A DNA stretch of 64,000 nt from contig CAVUTF010000037.1 in the NCBI GenBank assembly GCA_963744305.1, positions 1 to 64,000 on the forward strand, written 5' to 3'. Positions within the stretch are counted from its first letter, which is position 1; each line of letters starts with the position of its first letter. The notes under the pieces are model-generated. The model ran no database searches, was not told the origin of the DNA, and worked only from the letters and a program-made list of their open reading frames with translations. Position numbers and translations under genes: made by a program. The stretch comes from FEN-1219 sp963744305 (lineage in GTDB: Bacteria; Pseudomonadota; Gammaproteobacteria; Steroidobacterales; Rariloculaceae). Shown one piece after another: positions 9,989-19,281 of the stretch.

Positions 9989-9999
9989 GACCTAGGTCG
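9988..9999. repeat. 12-bp perfect palindrome at right edge of the IS1182 element
   Basis: CGACCTAGGTCG reads the same on both strands and abuts the inverted end of the element. Confidence 0.6.
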
Positions 10000-10056
10000 G
10001 AAGCGGAAGTCCTGGTTCTACCCTACGAATGTCCGCTCTGCGAAGGTTAATCGCCG

Positions 10057-10765
10057 TTAATAACGGCCGAAGAGTTGCTCGCCGAGCAGCGCTCCAAAGC
10101 CAAATGCCCTGCGCCGCGCAAGCTCCGAGTCGAATCCGGTCGATTGAGGCGCTGAGGTGCGGTCGAAGACGTCTGACTGCAACTTCCCTCTCTCTGCATG
10201 CAATAGATGTTGCAGCGCATATGCCAGGAGATAGGGGGCGTCGTCGAGCGCGTCATGCCCCCGCACATGGAGGGCGCTCGACGCCATAGTAGTCCGCAAG
10301 CTTGCTGCAGGGCGTCGTCGCTATATCCTCTATCGGCATCCCCGCCGCGATCACGAGCTTGACCGCGTTGTCGAACCGGTGGGCAGGGATGGACGGCTGA
10401 ACGCCCGCGACATAGCAGCTGATGGCGACCATGTTCAGTTCGTCCTTGCCCCACGACCAGAACCGCGCGCCGTCTGAGAAGCGGTCAACTCCAGCAAGGG
10501 CCTCCTGCAGCGCCACCCCCTCAGCCCGTATGTTTTCTTCGGGGATGCCGGTCAGTTTGGTGAAGAACGGGTCGATTGCATACCGGTTACCAAATCGGTC
10601 GATCGGCTGAACGTAGGCTCTGTACGTATCCAAGAGAGGGAGATTGCCCTCCAGCCCGAGCTTCACAGCACCGATTTGCGCGATAACCGGATCGGGGTCG
10701 CGAGCCGCGCACCGGAGACCGGCTCTGCGAGCCTTGGACGCAGCAGGCGGCGGCCCGGAGCTCAC
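10057..10765 (-). CDS. DEDD-type 3'-5' exonuclease, N-terminally truncated and frameshifted
   Basis: The main frame contains DPDPVIAQIGAVKLGLEG, PFFTKLTGIPEEN, ARFWSWGKDELNM and IPAHRFDNAVKLV, typical of DnaQ/RNase T-like exonucleases. After one frame change near 10300 it continues GHDALDDAPYLLAYALQHLL, the ExoIII HDAxxD motif. The expected first motif with the metal-binding D-x-E is absent: the sequence before DPDPV is low-complexity and runs straight into the end of the neighbouring GFA gene, so the 5' end seems replaced or lost. The start at 10765 (GTG) is only the first possible one. Probably inactive. Confidence 0.6.
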
Positions 10766-10790
10766 GCCGCTGCGGTAGACCGGCTTAGCC

Positions 10791-11210
10791 TCACGCGTTG
10801 ATCGGCCACGGCTTGTCGCGCATACCGGCTTGCCAATTGTTGTGCCGGCCGTCCCAGTACGACACCTTCACGTCCGCGGGGTCGACGTCGTCGAGCGCAT
10901 TGAAGTTCACCGAGACGTAATCGCCGCCGACCTGTTCGAGGTAGCCGCGGCTGAAGCAGGTGATACCGCAGGTCTTGCAGAAGTAGCGCTTGGCCGTCTT
11001 TCCGCCCCATTCGTAAAACGAGAGGTTCTTCTCTCCGGACAAGAGGCGGAACGCGTCGGGTTTCACGATGCCGGTCAGCGCGCCGAGCTTCGTGCAGATG
11101 CTGCAGTTGCAGCTTCCTCCCGCGGTGGTGTCCACGGTGGCTTCGAACTTCACGGCGCCGCAATGGCAGCTGCCGGCGTGCTTGCGGGCTCCGTTAGATG
11201 CATTGCTCAT
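10791..11210 (-). CDS. GFA-fold zinc-binding protein
   Basis: A 139-residue protein of the glutathione-dependent formaldehyde-activating enzyme/CENP-V fold. It binds zinc through CHCG near residue 15, CNCSIC and, further on, CKTCGITCF; the full set of cysteines is present. ATG 11210 gives MSNASNGARKHAG. Many members have no proven enzymatic role and are simply annotated GFA family. It is read away from the operon at 11374, which holds a second GFA protein; the two are not close in sequence. Confidence 0.85.
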   Translation of the reverse strand: MSNASNGARKHAGSCHCGAVKFEATVDTTAGGSCNCSICTKLGALTGIVKPDAFRLLSGEKNLSFYEWGGKTAKRYFCKTCGITCFSRGYLEQVGGDYVSVNFNALDDVDPADVKVSYWDGRHNNWQAGMRDKPWPINA

Positions 11211-11272
11211 GGCGCAACCTTCGTGATTCGGGCCTCCACGCTATTGTATCGAGCTGACACCTGCTGTCATGT

Positions 11273-11343
11273 TTCGAGCTCGGACTGCTTGCCCGCGCCG
11301 ATGTCCCGCAGCGTCGGCGAGCATGCCGCGAGTCCGAGCAACG
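11273..11343 (-). pseudogene. Decayed fragment of the ketopantoate reductase gene
   Basis: Two blocks match the 3' part of the gene at 14503-15443 in the same orientation: 11274-11312 against about 14630-14668 (around 36 of 40 bases) and about 11322-11343 against 14743-14764 (19 of 22). About 80 bases between them are deleted. It corresponds to the ARARGI and RDIGAGK-SELE region of the protein. It shows that sequence on both sides of the operon 11374-14492 derives from one gene. Confidence 0.65.
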
Positions 11344-11373
11344 AACGGAGTCTTGCTTGATGATGGCTTCGCG

Positions 11374-12594
11374 ATGGACTCTCTGATCGCCGCCGCCGCG
11401 CGCGCCCTCGTCGCCGGCGACGCGCTCGGCGCCCTCAAGCACGTCGCCCTGCGCGACGACCCGCCGGCGCTCGCTCTCCGCGGCATCGCCATGGCCCAGC
11501 TCGGCGAGCTCCCACGCGCCCGCGAGCTCCTCCGGCTCGCCGCCCGCGGCTTCGGAGCCCACGAGGAGCTGGCCCGCGCCCGCTGTGTCGTCGCAGAGGC
11601 CGAGGTGGCCCTCGCCATGCGCGACCTCCGCGGCTCGCCGCGCGCGCTGGCGGCAGCGTCGGCCACGCTCGAGGCGCGCGCCGATCGCGCCAACGCGCTG
11701 CACGCACGTCTGATCGCGGTGCGCCGCCTGCTCCTGCTCGGCCGCCTCGATGAAGCCGCGTCCGCCCTGGCCCGCCTCGACGCGCGCTTCCTGCCACCCT
11801 CGCTGCTGGCGGTGGCCGAGCTGGCTGCGGCCGAAGTCGCGCTACGCTCGCTGCGCACAGCGCCGGCTCGCGCGGCACTCGCCCGTGCCCACGATGCGGC
11901 GGAACGCGCGCGCGTGCCCGCGCTCCTGGCCGAGGTGGCCGAGGCGCGCGCCGCGCTCGATCGTCCCGCCGCCCGGAGCGTCCACGCCGGCCACGAGCGG
12001 CCGCTGCGCCTCGACGAGGTCGAAGCACTCCTCGCGTCGGGCGCGCTGGTGGTCGACGCCTGCCGTCGCGGCCTGCGTGCCGGCGTCACTTGGCGACCGC
12101 TAGCGCGGCGGCCGGTGCTGTTCGCGTTGGCGCGCGCGCTCGCCGAGGCGTGGCCAGGCGACGTCGATCGGCTCGCCCTGATTGCGCGGGCGTTCCGCAC
12201 CCGCCGCCCCAACGAGTCGCACCGAGCGCGCCTGCGTGTCGAAATCGGCCGTTTGCGCGCACTCGCCGCGCCGCTGGCGCGCATCGAGGCCAGCGCGCGC
12301 GGCTTCGCGCTCACGCCGCTGGGCGAGCGCGACGTCCTCGTCCTGATGCCACCCATCGATGGCGATCAGGCGTCGCTGCTGGCGTTGCTCGCCGACGGCG
12401 CGGCGTGGTCCACCTCGGCGCTCGCGCTGGCCCTCGGGGCGAGCCAGCGCACGGTCCAGCGCGCGCTTGTCGAGTTGCGGGCAACCGAACGGGTGCGCTC
12501 GATCGGACGCGCGCGCGCGCAGCGCTGGGTGTCGCCGCCGCTGTCCGGATTCACGACGATCTTGTTACTCCCTGCCACGCTGCCGCTTGCGTAG
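11374..12594 (+). CDS. Helical-repeat protein with C-terminal helix-turn-helix, probable operon regulator
   Basis: ATG 11374 (MDSLIAAAARALVAGD) is chosen over earlier in-frame codons because those lie in the decayed fragment upstream. The first 200 residues are Ala/Leu/Arg-rich helices in a TPR-like pattern (ALALRGIAMAQLGELPRARE). A middle part resembles a transcription-activator C-terminal module (RARLRVEIGRLRALAAP). Near residues 340-385 a helix-turn-helix follows: LALALGASQRTVQRALVELR. 406 residues. It is the first gene of an operon with a GFA protein, a Vgb-like propeller and a reductase, and most likely regulates it. Codon use is very GC-biased. Exact family not recognised. Confidence 0.7.
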   Translation: MDSLIAAAARALVAGDALGALKHVALRDDPPALALRGIAMAQLGELPRARELLRLAARGFGAHEELARARCVVAEAEVALAMRDLRGSPRALAAASATLEARADRANALHARLIAVRRLLLLGRLDEAASALARLDARFLPPSLLAVAELAAAEVALRSLRTAPARAALARAHDAAERARVPALLAEVAEARAALDRPAARSVHAGHERPLRLDEVEALLASGALVVDACRRGLRAGVTWRPLARRPVLFALARALAEAWPGDVDRLALIARAFRTRRPNESHRARLRVEIGRLRALAAPLARIEASARGFALTPLGERDVLVLMPPIDGDQASLLALLADGAAWSTSALALALGASQRTVQRALVELRATERVRSIGRARAQRWVSPPLSGFTTILLLPATLPLA

Positions 12595-12642
12595 ATTGGT
12601 CTTGCGGCGTCGTCCCGAAGGGCGCCGACAAGGAGCAAAGAG

Positions 12643-13101
12643 ATGAACAGGATCGGCAAAATGACCAAGCCCTATACCGGCGGATGTGCGTGCGGCGCGA
12701 TCCGTTATGAAACGAGCAGCGAACCCATCTTCGAGAACCACTGCCAATGTCGCGATTGCCAGAAACGAAGTGGCACGGGGCATGGATCGTATCTCACCTT
12801 CCCCCAGCGAGCGGATGTGACAATTACGGGCGAAGCGAAAAACTGGCGGGTAGCGGGCGACAGCGGGAACGAAAAGGTCCATGCCTTCTGCCCGACCTGT
12901 GGAACGCCGGTCTACCTCACGTTCGTCGCAATGCCGGAACTGATAGCGGTCCACGCGACCAGCCTTGACGACCCAAGCCGATTCAATCCGCAGGTGGTCA
13001 CATACAGCATCCGCGGCCATGCGTGGGACACGATGGATTCCTCGTTGCAGAAATTCGAGCGAATGCCTACCGAAGCGCGCCGACAAGGAGCCGAGAGATG
13101 A
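12643..13101 (+). CDS. GFA-fold zinc-binding protein (second copy)
   Basis: A 152-residue GFA/CENP-V-fold protein with zinc ligands in GGCACGAIRYE, HCQCRDCQ and CPTCGTPVY. ATG 12643 is preceded by AAGGAG at a good distance. Its stop overlaps the next start as ATGA at 13098-13101, so it is translationally coupled to the Vgb-like gene. Function in the operon is unknown; in other GFA proteins the fold handles S-hydroxymethyl-glutathione or simply binds metal. Confidence 0.88.
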   Translation: MNRIGKMTKPYTGGCACGAIRYETSSEPIFENHCQCRDCQKRSGTGHGSYLTFPQRADVTITGEAKNWRVAGDSGNEKVHAFCPTCGTPVYLTFVAMPELIAVHATSLDDPSRFNPQVVTYSIRGHAWDTMDSSLQKFERMPTEARRQGAER

Positions 13102-13773
13102 GCAGGATAGGCAAGACAAAACTACAACCAGCGACCCGCGCGGCCGAGATCGTGCGTGAGTACGGCCCCTTCGCCGGCGCCGACAACATCGCCGGCATCA
13201 CCCACGACGGCCGCCGCGTCTGGGCCGCCACCGGATCCAAGCTGGTCGCCTTCGATCCCGAGAGCGGCCAGGTCGCGCGCACGCTCGACCGTGCTGCCGA
13301 CGCCGGTACCGCCTTCGACGGCACGCACCTCTACCAAATCGCCGAAGCGCGCATCGACAAGATCGATCCCGCCACCGGCAACGTAGTGGCGTCGATCCCG
13401 GCGCCCGGCCACGGCCGCGACTCGGGCCTCGCCTGGGCCGAGGGCAGCCTGTGGGTGGGGCAGTACCGCGATCGCAAGATCTACCAGATCGATCCCGAGA
13501 CGGGCGCCATTCTGCGCACCATCGAGTCCAACCGCTTCGTCACCGGCGTGACCTGGGTCGACGGCGAGCTGTGGCACGGCACCTGGGAAGGCGATGAGAG
13601 CGCGATCCGCCGAATCGACCCGAAGAGCGGCGCCGTGCTCGAGCAGCTGGAGATGCCGCGCGGCACCGCGCGTCAGCGGGCTCGAGTCCGACGGGGCAAA
13701 CCTTTTCTATTGCGGCGGCGGACCCAGCGGAAAGGTCCGCGCCGTGCGACGTCCGAAAGGAGCGAAAACATAG
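13098..13773 (+). CDS. Virginiamycin-B-lyase-like beta-propeller protein (one frameshift)
   Basis: Repeats of about 40 residues with motifs such as DGRRVWAATGSKLVAFDPES, GSLWVGQYRDRKIYQIDPET and DGELWHGTWEGD build a Vgb/YncE/glutamine-cyclotransferase-like propeller. No signal peptide is visible, so it is probably cytoplasmic. The start ATG 13098 overlaps the GFA stop. A single frame change near 13671 restores VSGLESDGANLFYCGGG and an end at 13773, giving about 225 residues; without it the frame would run on into the next gene. The stop TAG is part of the ribosome site of the reductase. Confidence 0.8.
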
Positions 13774-13781
13774 GAGTCGGC

Positions 13782-14492
13782 ATGAGAATCGGAATCATCG
13801 GTGCTGGAAGCGTAGGAGGAACACTTGCGCGCCACCTCGCCAAGCTTGGCCACCAGGTTTCGATTGCCAACTCGAAAGGACCGGAGAGCTTGACAGCGTT
13901 GGCGGCCGAGATCGGGGCGACGCCCGTTTCTGTTGTCGACGCCGTCAAATCCGGAGAAATCGTCGTCATCGCGATCCCAACGAAGGCCGTCGCCGATCTA
14001 CCGCACGGGCTGTTTGCGAACGTGCCGAGCAGCGTCGTCGTGATCGATACCGGCAACTACCATCCGGAGCTTCGCGATGGCCGCATCGATGCGATCGACC
14101 GAGGCATGCTTGACAGCGAATGGGTCGCGCAGCAGATCGGGCGTCCCGTGATCAAGGCGTTCAACAACATTTTCGCCGAGAGCCTTCTGAAAAAGGGCGT
14201 TCCGAGGGGAACAACGGGGCGAATAGCTCTCTCGGTCGTCGGCGATTCGGCGGACGCCAAGGCAGCAGTGCTTCGCCTTGTCGACGATCTCGGCTTCGAC
14301 CCTGTCGACGGTGGTGATCTGGACAACTCCTGGCGGCAGCAGCCCGGAACGCCAGCCTATTGCCGGGATCTTGGAGCCGCTGCTCTCCGGCGCGCGCTTA
14401 CCGAGGCTGATCGGAGCAGGATCGCCGAGTACCGCGCCGAAGAGGAGGCTCGTATCCGGATGCATATTGCAGCTCAGGCGGCGAAAGGATGA
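13782..14492 (+). CDS. NAD(P)-binding oxidoreductase of the F420-dependent reductase type
   Basis: A Rossmann domain starts at residue 1: MRIGIIGAGSVGGTLARHLA, followed by GHQVSIANSKGPESL, the nucleotide 2'-phosphate region, and VVVIDTGNYHP. The C-terminal half contains VIKAFNNIFAESL. About 236 residues, normal for the F420/NADP oxidoreductase-like family, most of which in bacteria use NADP rather than F420. ATG 13782 has TAGGAG eight bases upstream, overlapping the previous stop. Last gene of the operon; it converges on the ketopantoate reductase gene, whose stop is 11 bases away. Confidence 0.85.
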   Translation: MRIGIIGAGSVGGTLARHLAKLGHQVSIANSKGPESLTALAAEIGATPVSVVDAVKSGEIVVIAIPTKAVADLPHGLFANVPSSVVVIDTGNYHPELRDGRIDAIDRGMLDSEWVAQQIGRPVIKAFNNIFAESLLKKGVPRGTTGRIALSVVGDSADAKAAVLRLVDDLGFDPVDGGDLDNSWRQQPGTPAYCRDLGAAALRRALTEADRSRIAEYRAEEEARIRMHIAAQAAKG

Positions 14493-14502
14493 GCACCTCA
14501 GC

Positions 14503-15443
14503 TTAGCCGAATGCGAGCTCGCCGCGCGCGCGCAGCTCGAGGGGCAGCAGGCTCGCGTAGATGAAGTCGTGGAGCGGCGTCGCGACACCGGCTGCGGCGC
14601 CGAGACGCACCACCGCGCCGATCCAAGCCTCGAGCTCGGACCGTTTGCCCGCGCCGATGTCCCGCTGCAGTGAGGACGTGCCGCTCGCGGTGACCGAATC
14701 GAGCGTCGCGAGCGAGCGCGCCACGGCATCGTCGGAGAGCCCGATGCCGCGAGCCCGAGCGACGTCGTGGATCTCGCGCATGCCGCGTTCGAGCAGTCTG
14801 CCGCGTTTGCGGCACGCTGCGGATCACTCCGATCGGCGCGCGCGTGACGGCGCCGATGCCGCCGAACGGCACGACGAGCATCAGCTTCTCCCACAACGCG
14901 ACGCGGATATCGGCCGGCACTTCCACCGCGACGCCCGCGCGCTCGAACGCTGCACGCAGCCGTTCGACTCGCGCCGATGATGCGCCGTCGAGCTCTCCGA
15001 GCTTGATGAAAGTGGTGCCGCCGATGTGCCGGATGTGGCCGGGCGCCTCGATGAAACAGAATCCGCCGCACGTTCCGCCGACGACGTGCTCGACGCCGAT
15101 CTTCGCCGCGAGCACTTCCGCCGTATCGACGCCGTTCTGCAGAGGCACTACGAACGTGTCGGCGCCGAGCAGCGGCCCGAGCGAGTCGGCGGCTGCGGGA
15201 ACCTGCCAGGTTTTGACGCCGAGCAACACCGCATCGACCGCACCGGCCGTCGCGGGCGAATCCGTAGCTTCGAGCGGGCGCGATGAGCATGTCGCCGAGC
15301 ACGCTCGTGACGCGTAGTCCCGAACGGCGCATCGCGGCGAGATGGTCGCCGCGCGCAATGAACACGACTTCGACGCCGGCCGAAGCCAGGCGCGCGCCGA
15401 AGTAGCCGCCGACGCCGCCGGTGCCGAAAACCGCAACGCGCAT
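14503..15443 (-). CDS. Ketopantoate reductase-family oxidoreductase (PanE/ApbA type, frameshifted)
   Basis: The N-terminus from ATG 15443 is MRVAVFGTGGVGGYFGARLA, the NADP-binding GxGxxG. After a frame change near 15270 comes VDAVLLGVKTWQVPAA, VVPLQNGVDTAEVLA, GGTCGGFCFIEAPG and VALWEKLMLVVPFGGIGA with the catalytic Lys. After another near 14790 comes the C-terminal MREIHDVARARGIGLSDDA. Total about 313 residues, the usual length. The family reduces ketopantoate to pantoate, but many paralogues act on other 2-oxo acids and no pantothenate genes are nearby. A decayed fragment of it lies at 11273-11343. Confidence 0.82.
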
Positions 15444-15548
15444 GTGTGGCGATGGTACTTCACGAAAGCGGCCCGCGCCGAGCGCCTTGCGTCGCGCTAA
15501 AAGAGGAGTAGCTTGGACGGCTATTACAACTCCTCTAAAGACGCGGTT

Positions 15549-16037
15549 ATGAAGAAGCTCTACGTCCTTTTGGCGCTCGGCTGGGTTCCCACGTTGGCCC
15601 TCGTGGCCGGCTCGAGCTGGATCACCGGTACGCCCGCCCTTGCCCAGGGAAACACGCCGTTCAAAGTGACGCGGCTTTACACGGGCGCGGATGGCAAGAC
15701 GAAGGTGGAAGAGTTCGAGGTCCCGCTCAAGATGCAGGACGCGGGAACCGATCTTTCCGAGATGGTAACGGCTACCGGCCTGCAATTCCGGCGAACCAAC
15801 CAGAACTACAACCTCGACTGGCACCCGGCCTCGCGGCGCCAATTCGTCGTAACGCTTTCAGGCGAGAGCGAGATCGAGCTCGAAGGGGGTCGCAAGCTTC
15901 GCCTGGGACCCGGCCACATCCTGCTCGCGGAAGACACGACGGGCCAAGGTCACATCTCGCGGGCGGTCGGGTCCAAGGATCGGCTCTCGCTGTTCATCAC
16001 GTTGCCCGACGCCGCCACCGTACCGCGAACCCACTAG
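15549..16037 (+). CDS. Exported cupin-domain protein
   Basis: ATG 15549 gives a standard signal peptide (MKKLYVLLALGWVPTLALVA, cleavage near PALAQG). An in-frame TTG at 15513 has GAGGAG four bases upstream and could be the actual start with a longer leader. The mature domain is a single cupin barrel: RRQFVVTLSGESEIELEGGR and LGPGHILLAEDTTGQGHISR give the two conserved motifs with the His of the second. 162 residues. Metal-dependent function unknown; probably periplasmic. Confidence 0.8.
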   Translation: MKKLYVLLALGWVPTLALVAGSSWITGTPALAQGNTPFKVTRLYTGADGKTKVEEFEVPLKMQDAGTDLSEMVTATGLQFRRTNQNYNLDWHPASRRQFVVTLSGESEIELEGGRKLRLGPGHILLAEDTTGQGHISRAVGSKDRLSLFITLPDAATVPRTH

Positions 16038-16219
16038 GTCCCGCGCGGACCTCGCGGCGAACGGCCGGCCCTGAAGCCGCCGCCGGGGGTTTAGGATTCC
16101 TTAGTTTCAGCCCCTCGCGCGAGGCCGCGTTTGAACTTAGTATCCGCGGTCGGTCTCCGCGGCACGGAAATTGAACAGAATGGCGCGATGCGGCGCGCAC
16201 CTAACAAGGGCGGAAAACG

Positions 16220-17612
16220 ATGAGCAACGGCGTGTGGAAGGCATATGCCAACGTGGCGGCGGCCGCGGCGGCAACCTTGATCGTGGGGTCGGCGGCCGGG
16301 CAACAGGTCGCTGAGATAGATTTCAAGAGCGTGGGCCGAGCCGCGCCGCTGTCGGCCGACATGCGGGAATATGAGGTCACGGGCGCGACCATGCGTGGAG
16401 CCTTCAACCCGAACGGACCACGCGCCAATCCGACCTTTACGGGCGCGGCCCGCAATGGCGCCGCGCCGAAGGGCATCGAGCCGCTCGAGATCGATCTCTT
16501 CACGTCGAAGGATTTCTATAAGGACCGCGCTCTGTGGATGGACAAGCGCTATTTCCGTTGCAACAGCTCCGCGGCCATCGAGGATCTATGGGGTGGTAAC
16601 GGCCCGAACAGACTGATCGGTGACAACCCGCCCGCATCCGCGCCGTGGGGCTACTGCGACCGCGACTATCCGCGCGAAGCCATCGTCAGCCCCTATCCGT
16701 TCAAGACCGCTCAGGAACATTACGAAGCGCTGCTCGCGGAGACTCGCAAGCGCGGCGGGCCGACGCAGCATACCTACGCCACGGTTCCGGGCGAGTGGAC
16801 GGGCCGCTACATGCATCCGGGCCGGACGCCGGGCAACGACTACTGGTACCGCATGCGGCACGTGCAAGTCCCGACCGTGCTGTCGCTGCTGACGCCGGAG
16901 TACCAGACGCGATTCGTTCAGGAGGCCTACCATCACGGCAACACGAATGCTCCGCAGTGGCAGTCGCAATACTGCTGGCCCGAGGGCTTCATGCGGCGCT
17001 GGCACGAGGCGGCCGTGTGGGAGCACTACATCATGGTCACGCCGTCGATGGTGCAGATTCTCGGCCGGCGTGGCGCGCAACTTCATCACGAACATCCACA
17101 TCGGGCGCGAGTTCAACATGGACGGCGCAGTGCCGCGGCTCGGCGCCGACGTGCCGCGCTGGTACGGAGAGACGATCGGTTTCTGGGACGAGGACACGCT
17201 GATCACCTGGACGTCGAACATCATCGGCTGGAAGGTGCACGCCGCGCCCGAGTTCTCGAACAAGATGCAGACGATCGAGATCTACACGCCGAACCGCGAT
17301 GCGGACGGCAAGTTCCTCGGGCTCAATCACGAGGCGATCTTCTACGACCCCGAGTCGCTCGTGGAGCCGGTCCGGATCATCCGCAATTACGTCAAAATGA
17401 GCGACTTGACGGAAGGCGATCCCTACGTGTTCATCGAGTGCGTGCAGACGATCTTCCCGATCGAGGGCCGCGGCATGCCGGTCTCGCCGGGCACGGTGAT
17501 CGAATACGAGGTGCCCGACATGTACGGCCGGCCGTGGGCGCAAATCTGGGAGAAGTACTGGGAGCAGGGCATGGAGAGGCCCGAAGCGGAGGATATCTTC
17601 AGCTTCGATTAA
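16220..17612 (+). CDS. Secreted protein of unknown function, DUF6152-associated type (frameshifted)
   Basis: Signal sequence at the N-terminus (VAAAAAATLIVGSAAGQQ). The mature protein contains DYPREAIVSPYPFKTAQEHY, TYATVPGEWTGRY and, after one frame change near 17075, FITNIHIGREFNMDG and RWYGETIGFWDEDTLITW. About 464 residues. The motif of WYGDTIGFWD type followed by a Thr-rich strand is also found in the protein at 44216-45220, and both are beside DUF6152 genes, which ties the two families together. An acyl or sugar ligand is possible but nothing in the sequence shows it. Confidence 0.7.
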
Positions 17613-17682
17613 GCCACGGTCGCGCGATGATGGCAAAATAGGAATAGGACAGATTCCCGAAAATTAGGGACGGAGGAGACTC

Positions 17683-18180
17683 TTGAAGACGACAGCCCAG
17701 CGTCAGACCTGCGGCGTACTCGCCGCAACGCTCGTGGCGGCCGCGACGTTCGCCATGCCGGTCAGCGCGCATCACTCGTTCTCGGTGTTCGACGCCGAGG
17801 TGACGAAGGTGTTCACCGGCGTCGTCACGCGCGTGAATCCGGACGCGAACCATCTACAGATTTTCTTTGCTCCGATGAACGCACGAGCGCAAGAACGTGC
17901 GAGCGCGGCGCGGACGGCAAGCCTATCGTCTGGGCCGTCGAAATGGCGCGGATCCGCGCAATCGGCTCGGGATGGCATCTCGGTCAGCACCTTCCCGCCC
18001 GGAACGATCTTCAGCGTCGCGCTGCATCCGCTGCGCAGCGGCGACCCCGCGGGCAGCCGCGAGCGCACCGCGATGTTCAAGTGTCCCGAGAAGACACCTC
18101 CGGCGCCCGGCAAGCACTGCGACTCCGTCGAAGGGAGCACGGTTTTCGGCGAAGGAGCTCTGCCGACACCGACCGAGTGA
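17683..18180 (+). CDS. DUF6152 family exported protein
   Basis: A TTG start at 17683 has a strong GGAGGA site. Signal peptide ends at VSAHH; the mature protein begins HHSFSVFDAE and continues VTKVFTGVVTRVNPDANH, as in DUF6152 proteins, whose AHHSF start is characteristic. In the centre (17890-17950) the frame seems to change and change back, so part of the sequence there is misread; the other frame gives DGKPIVWAVEMA. The end FPPGTIFSVALHPLRSGDP is in frame. About 165 residues. Function unknown; partner of the preceding secreted protein, as at 43719-45220. Confidence 0.75.
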   Translation: MKTTAQRQTCGVLAATLVAAATFAMPVSAHHSFSVFDAEVTKVFTGVVTRVNPDANHLQIFFAPMNARAQERASAARTASLSSGPSKWRGSAQSARDGISVSTFPPGTIFSVALHPLRSGDPAGSRERTAMFKCPEKTPPAPGKHCDSVEGSTVFGEGALPTPTE

Positions 18181-18192
18181 GCGAGTAGCTCG

Positions 18193-18699
18193 ATGCTCGC
18201 TTTCGCCGAGTGGCTGCAAGCCACTCCTCTCAGCGTGACGATCCAGTCGATCGACTGGATCATCCCGTTGCTCCAGTCGATCCACATTCTGATGATCGGC
18301 ATCGTATTCGTCTCGATCCTGATGATCGCGTTGCGCGTTCTCGGCCGCGTGCAAGCGGACGAGGCGTTCGCGGACGTTTGGAGCCGATTCGCACCGTGGA
18401 TGTGGAGCGGCCTCGTCGTCATGGCGCTGACCGGCGTGGTACTCGTGATCGGCGAGCCCGTCCGCGAGTTCACGGCGCTGTCGTTCTGGCTGAAGATGGC
18501 GCTCATCGCGATCAGCGTCACCGTCACCGTTGCCTTCGGCGGCGTGCTCCGGCCAGCGTCGGCGCCGGCGCTCGAGTTCTCCGTCGCGACGAAGTCCGCC
18601 GCCGTCGGAACCGTCGTGCTGTGGCTTGCGATCATCTTCCTCGGCCGGGCCATCGCCTACGACGCCGCCGTGTGGGGATCGCTGTCGCTGGGCGCTTGA
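18193..18699 (+). CDS. DUF6644-type integral membrane protein
   Basis: 168 residues with four predicted membrane helices (around IPLLQSIHILMIGIVFVSIL, WSGLVVMALTGVVLVIG, ALIAISVTVTVAFGG and VLWLAIIFLGRAIAYD). A His in the first helix, QSIHILM, and WSG in the second are typical of this family. ATG 18193 lies 12 bases after the DUF6152 stop. Followed by a paralogue 21 bases downstream; they may form a heterodimer. No function known; a transport or redox role beside the secreted pair is speculation. Confidence 0.75.
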   Translation: MLAFAEWLQATPLSVTIQSIDWIIPLLQSIHILMIGIVFVSILMIALRVLGRVQADEAFADVWSRFAPWMWSGLVVMALTGVVLVIGEPVREFTALSFWLKMALIAISVTVTVAFGGVLRPASAPALEFSVATKSAAVGTVVLWLAIIFLGRAIAYDAAVWGSLSLGA

Positions 18700-18720
18700 G
18701 CGCACTGCGCAAGGACGAAC

Positions 18721-19267
18721 GTGGATTTCGCGAGCATCGTCGAAAGCATCGGAGCTTCGGGGTTGGGCGAATGGATGCGCACCTCGCTCAAGGCGCTGCC
18801 GATCGTCGAGGCGATTCACGTGATGTCGGCGGCCGTGGTCTTCGGAACGATACTCATCGTCGACTTGAGGTTGCTCGGTTTGCCGAACGCACGCAGAGCA
18901 TTCACGCGTGTCGAGGACGAGCTCCTGCGTTGGACTTGGGCGGCGTTCGCAACCTCGGTCGTGACCGGAGTGCTCTTGTTCGCCGCCAATGCGAGCACTT
19001 ACTACGTGAACACCGCGTTTCGATTCAAGATGCTCGCGCTGCTACTCGCCGGCGTGAACGCGGCGTTCTTTCAGCTCGGCACGTTTCGCACGGTCGCAGC
19101 TTGGGACAAGGGCGTGGCGGCGCCGCTTGCGGGGCGACTCGCCGGCAGCGGCCTCGATCTTGATCTGGGTCGGCGTGATCTTTCTCGGCCGCTGGGTCGG
19201 TTTCACAAAGGGCTACAACTTCGAGATTCCTGAGGACGTGGAGCTCGACTTCGAGTTTCTCCAGTAG
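18721..19267 (+). CDS. DUF6644-type integral membrane protein, second copy (frameshift near the end)
   Basis: GTG 18721 starts MDFASIVESIGASGLGEWM. Four membrane helices are predicted, with EAIHVMSAAVVFGTILIVDL matching the His-containing helix of the gene before. One frame change near 19150 turns an odd Gly/Leu/Asp-rich tail into SILIWVGVIFLGRWVGFTKG, the expected fourth helix, and an acidic end PEDVELDFEFLQ at 19267. About 181 residues. Last gene of the 16.2-19.3 kb operon; it converges on the MFS gene. Confidence 0.75.
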
Positions 19268-19281
19268 GAGCAAAGTGCCGC

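Noticed and set aside
11241..12356. 371-residue minus-strand frame rich in Arg, Ala and Ser
   Set aside because: Shadow of the helical-repeat regulator; no start signal and no family pattern.
13998..15842. 614-residue minus-strand frame
   Set aside because: Only its middle section matches the reductase N-terminus; the ends run antisense to the F420-type reductase and cupin genes without family motifs.
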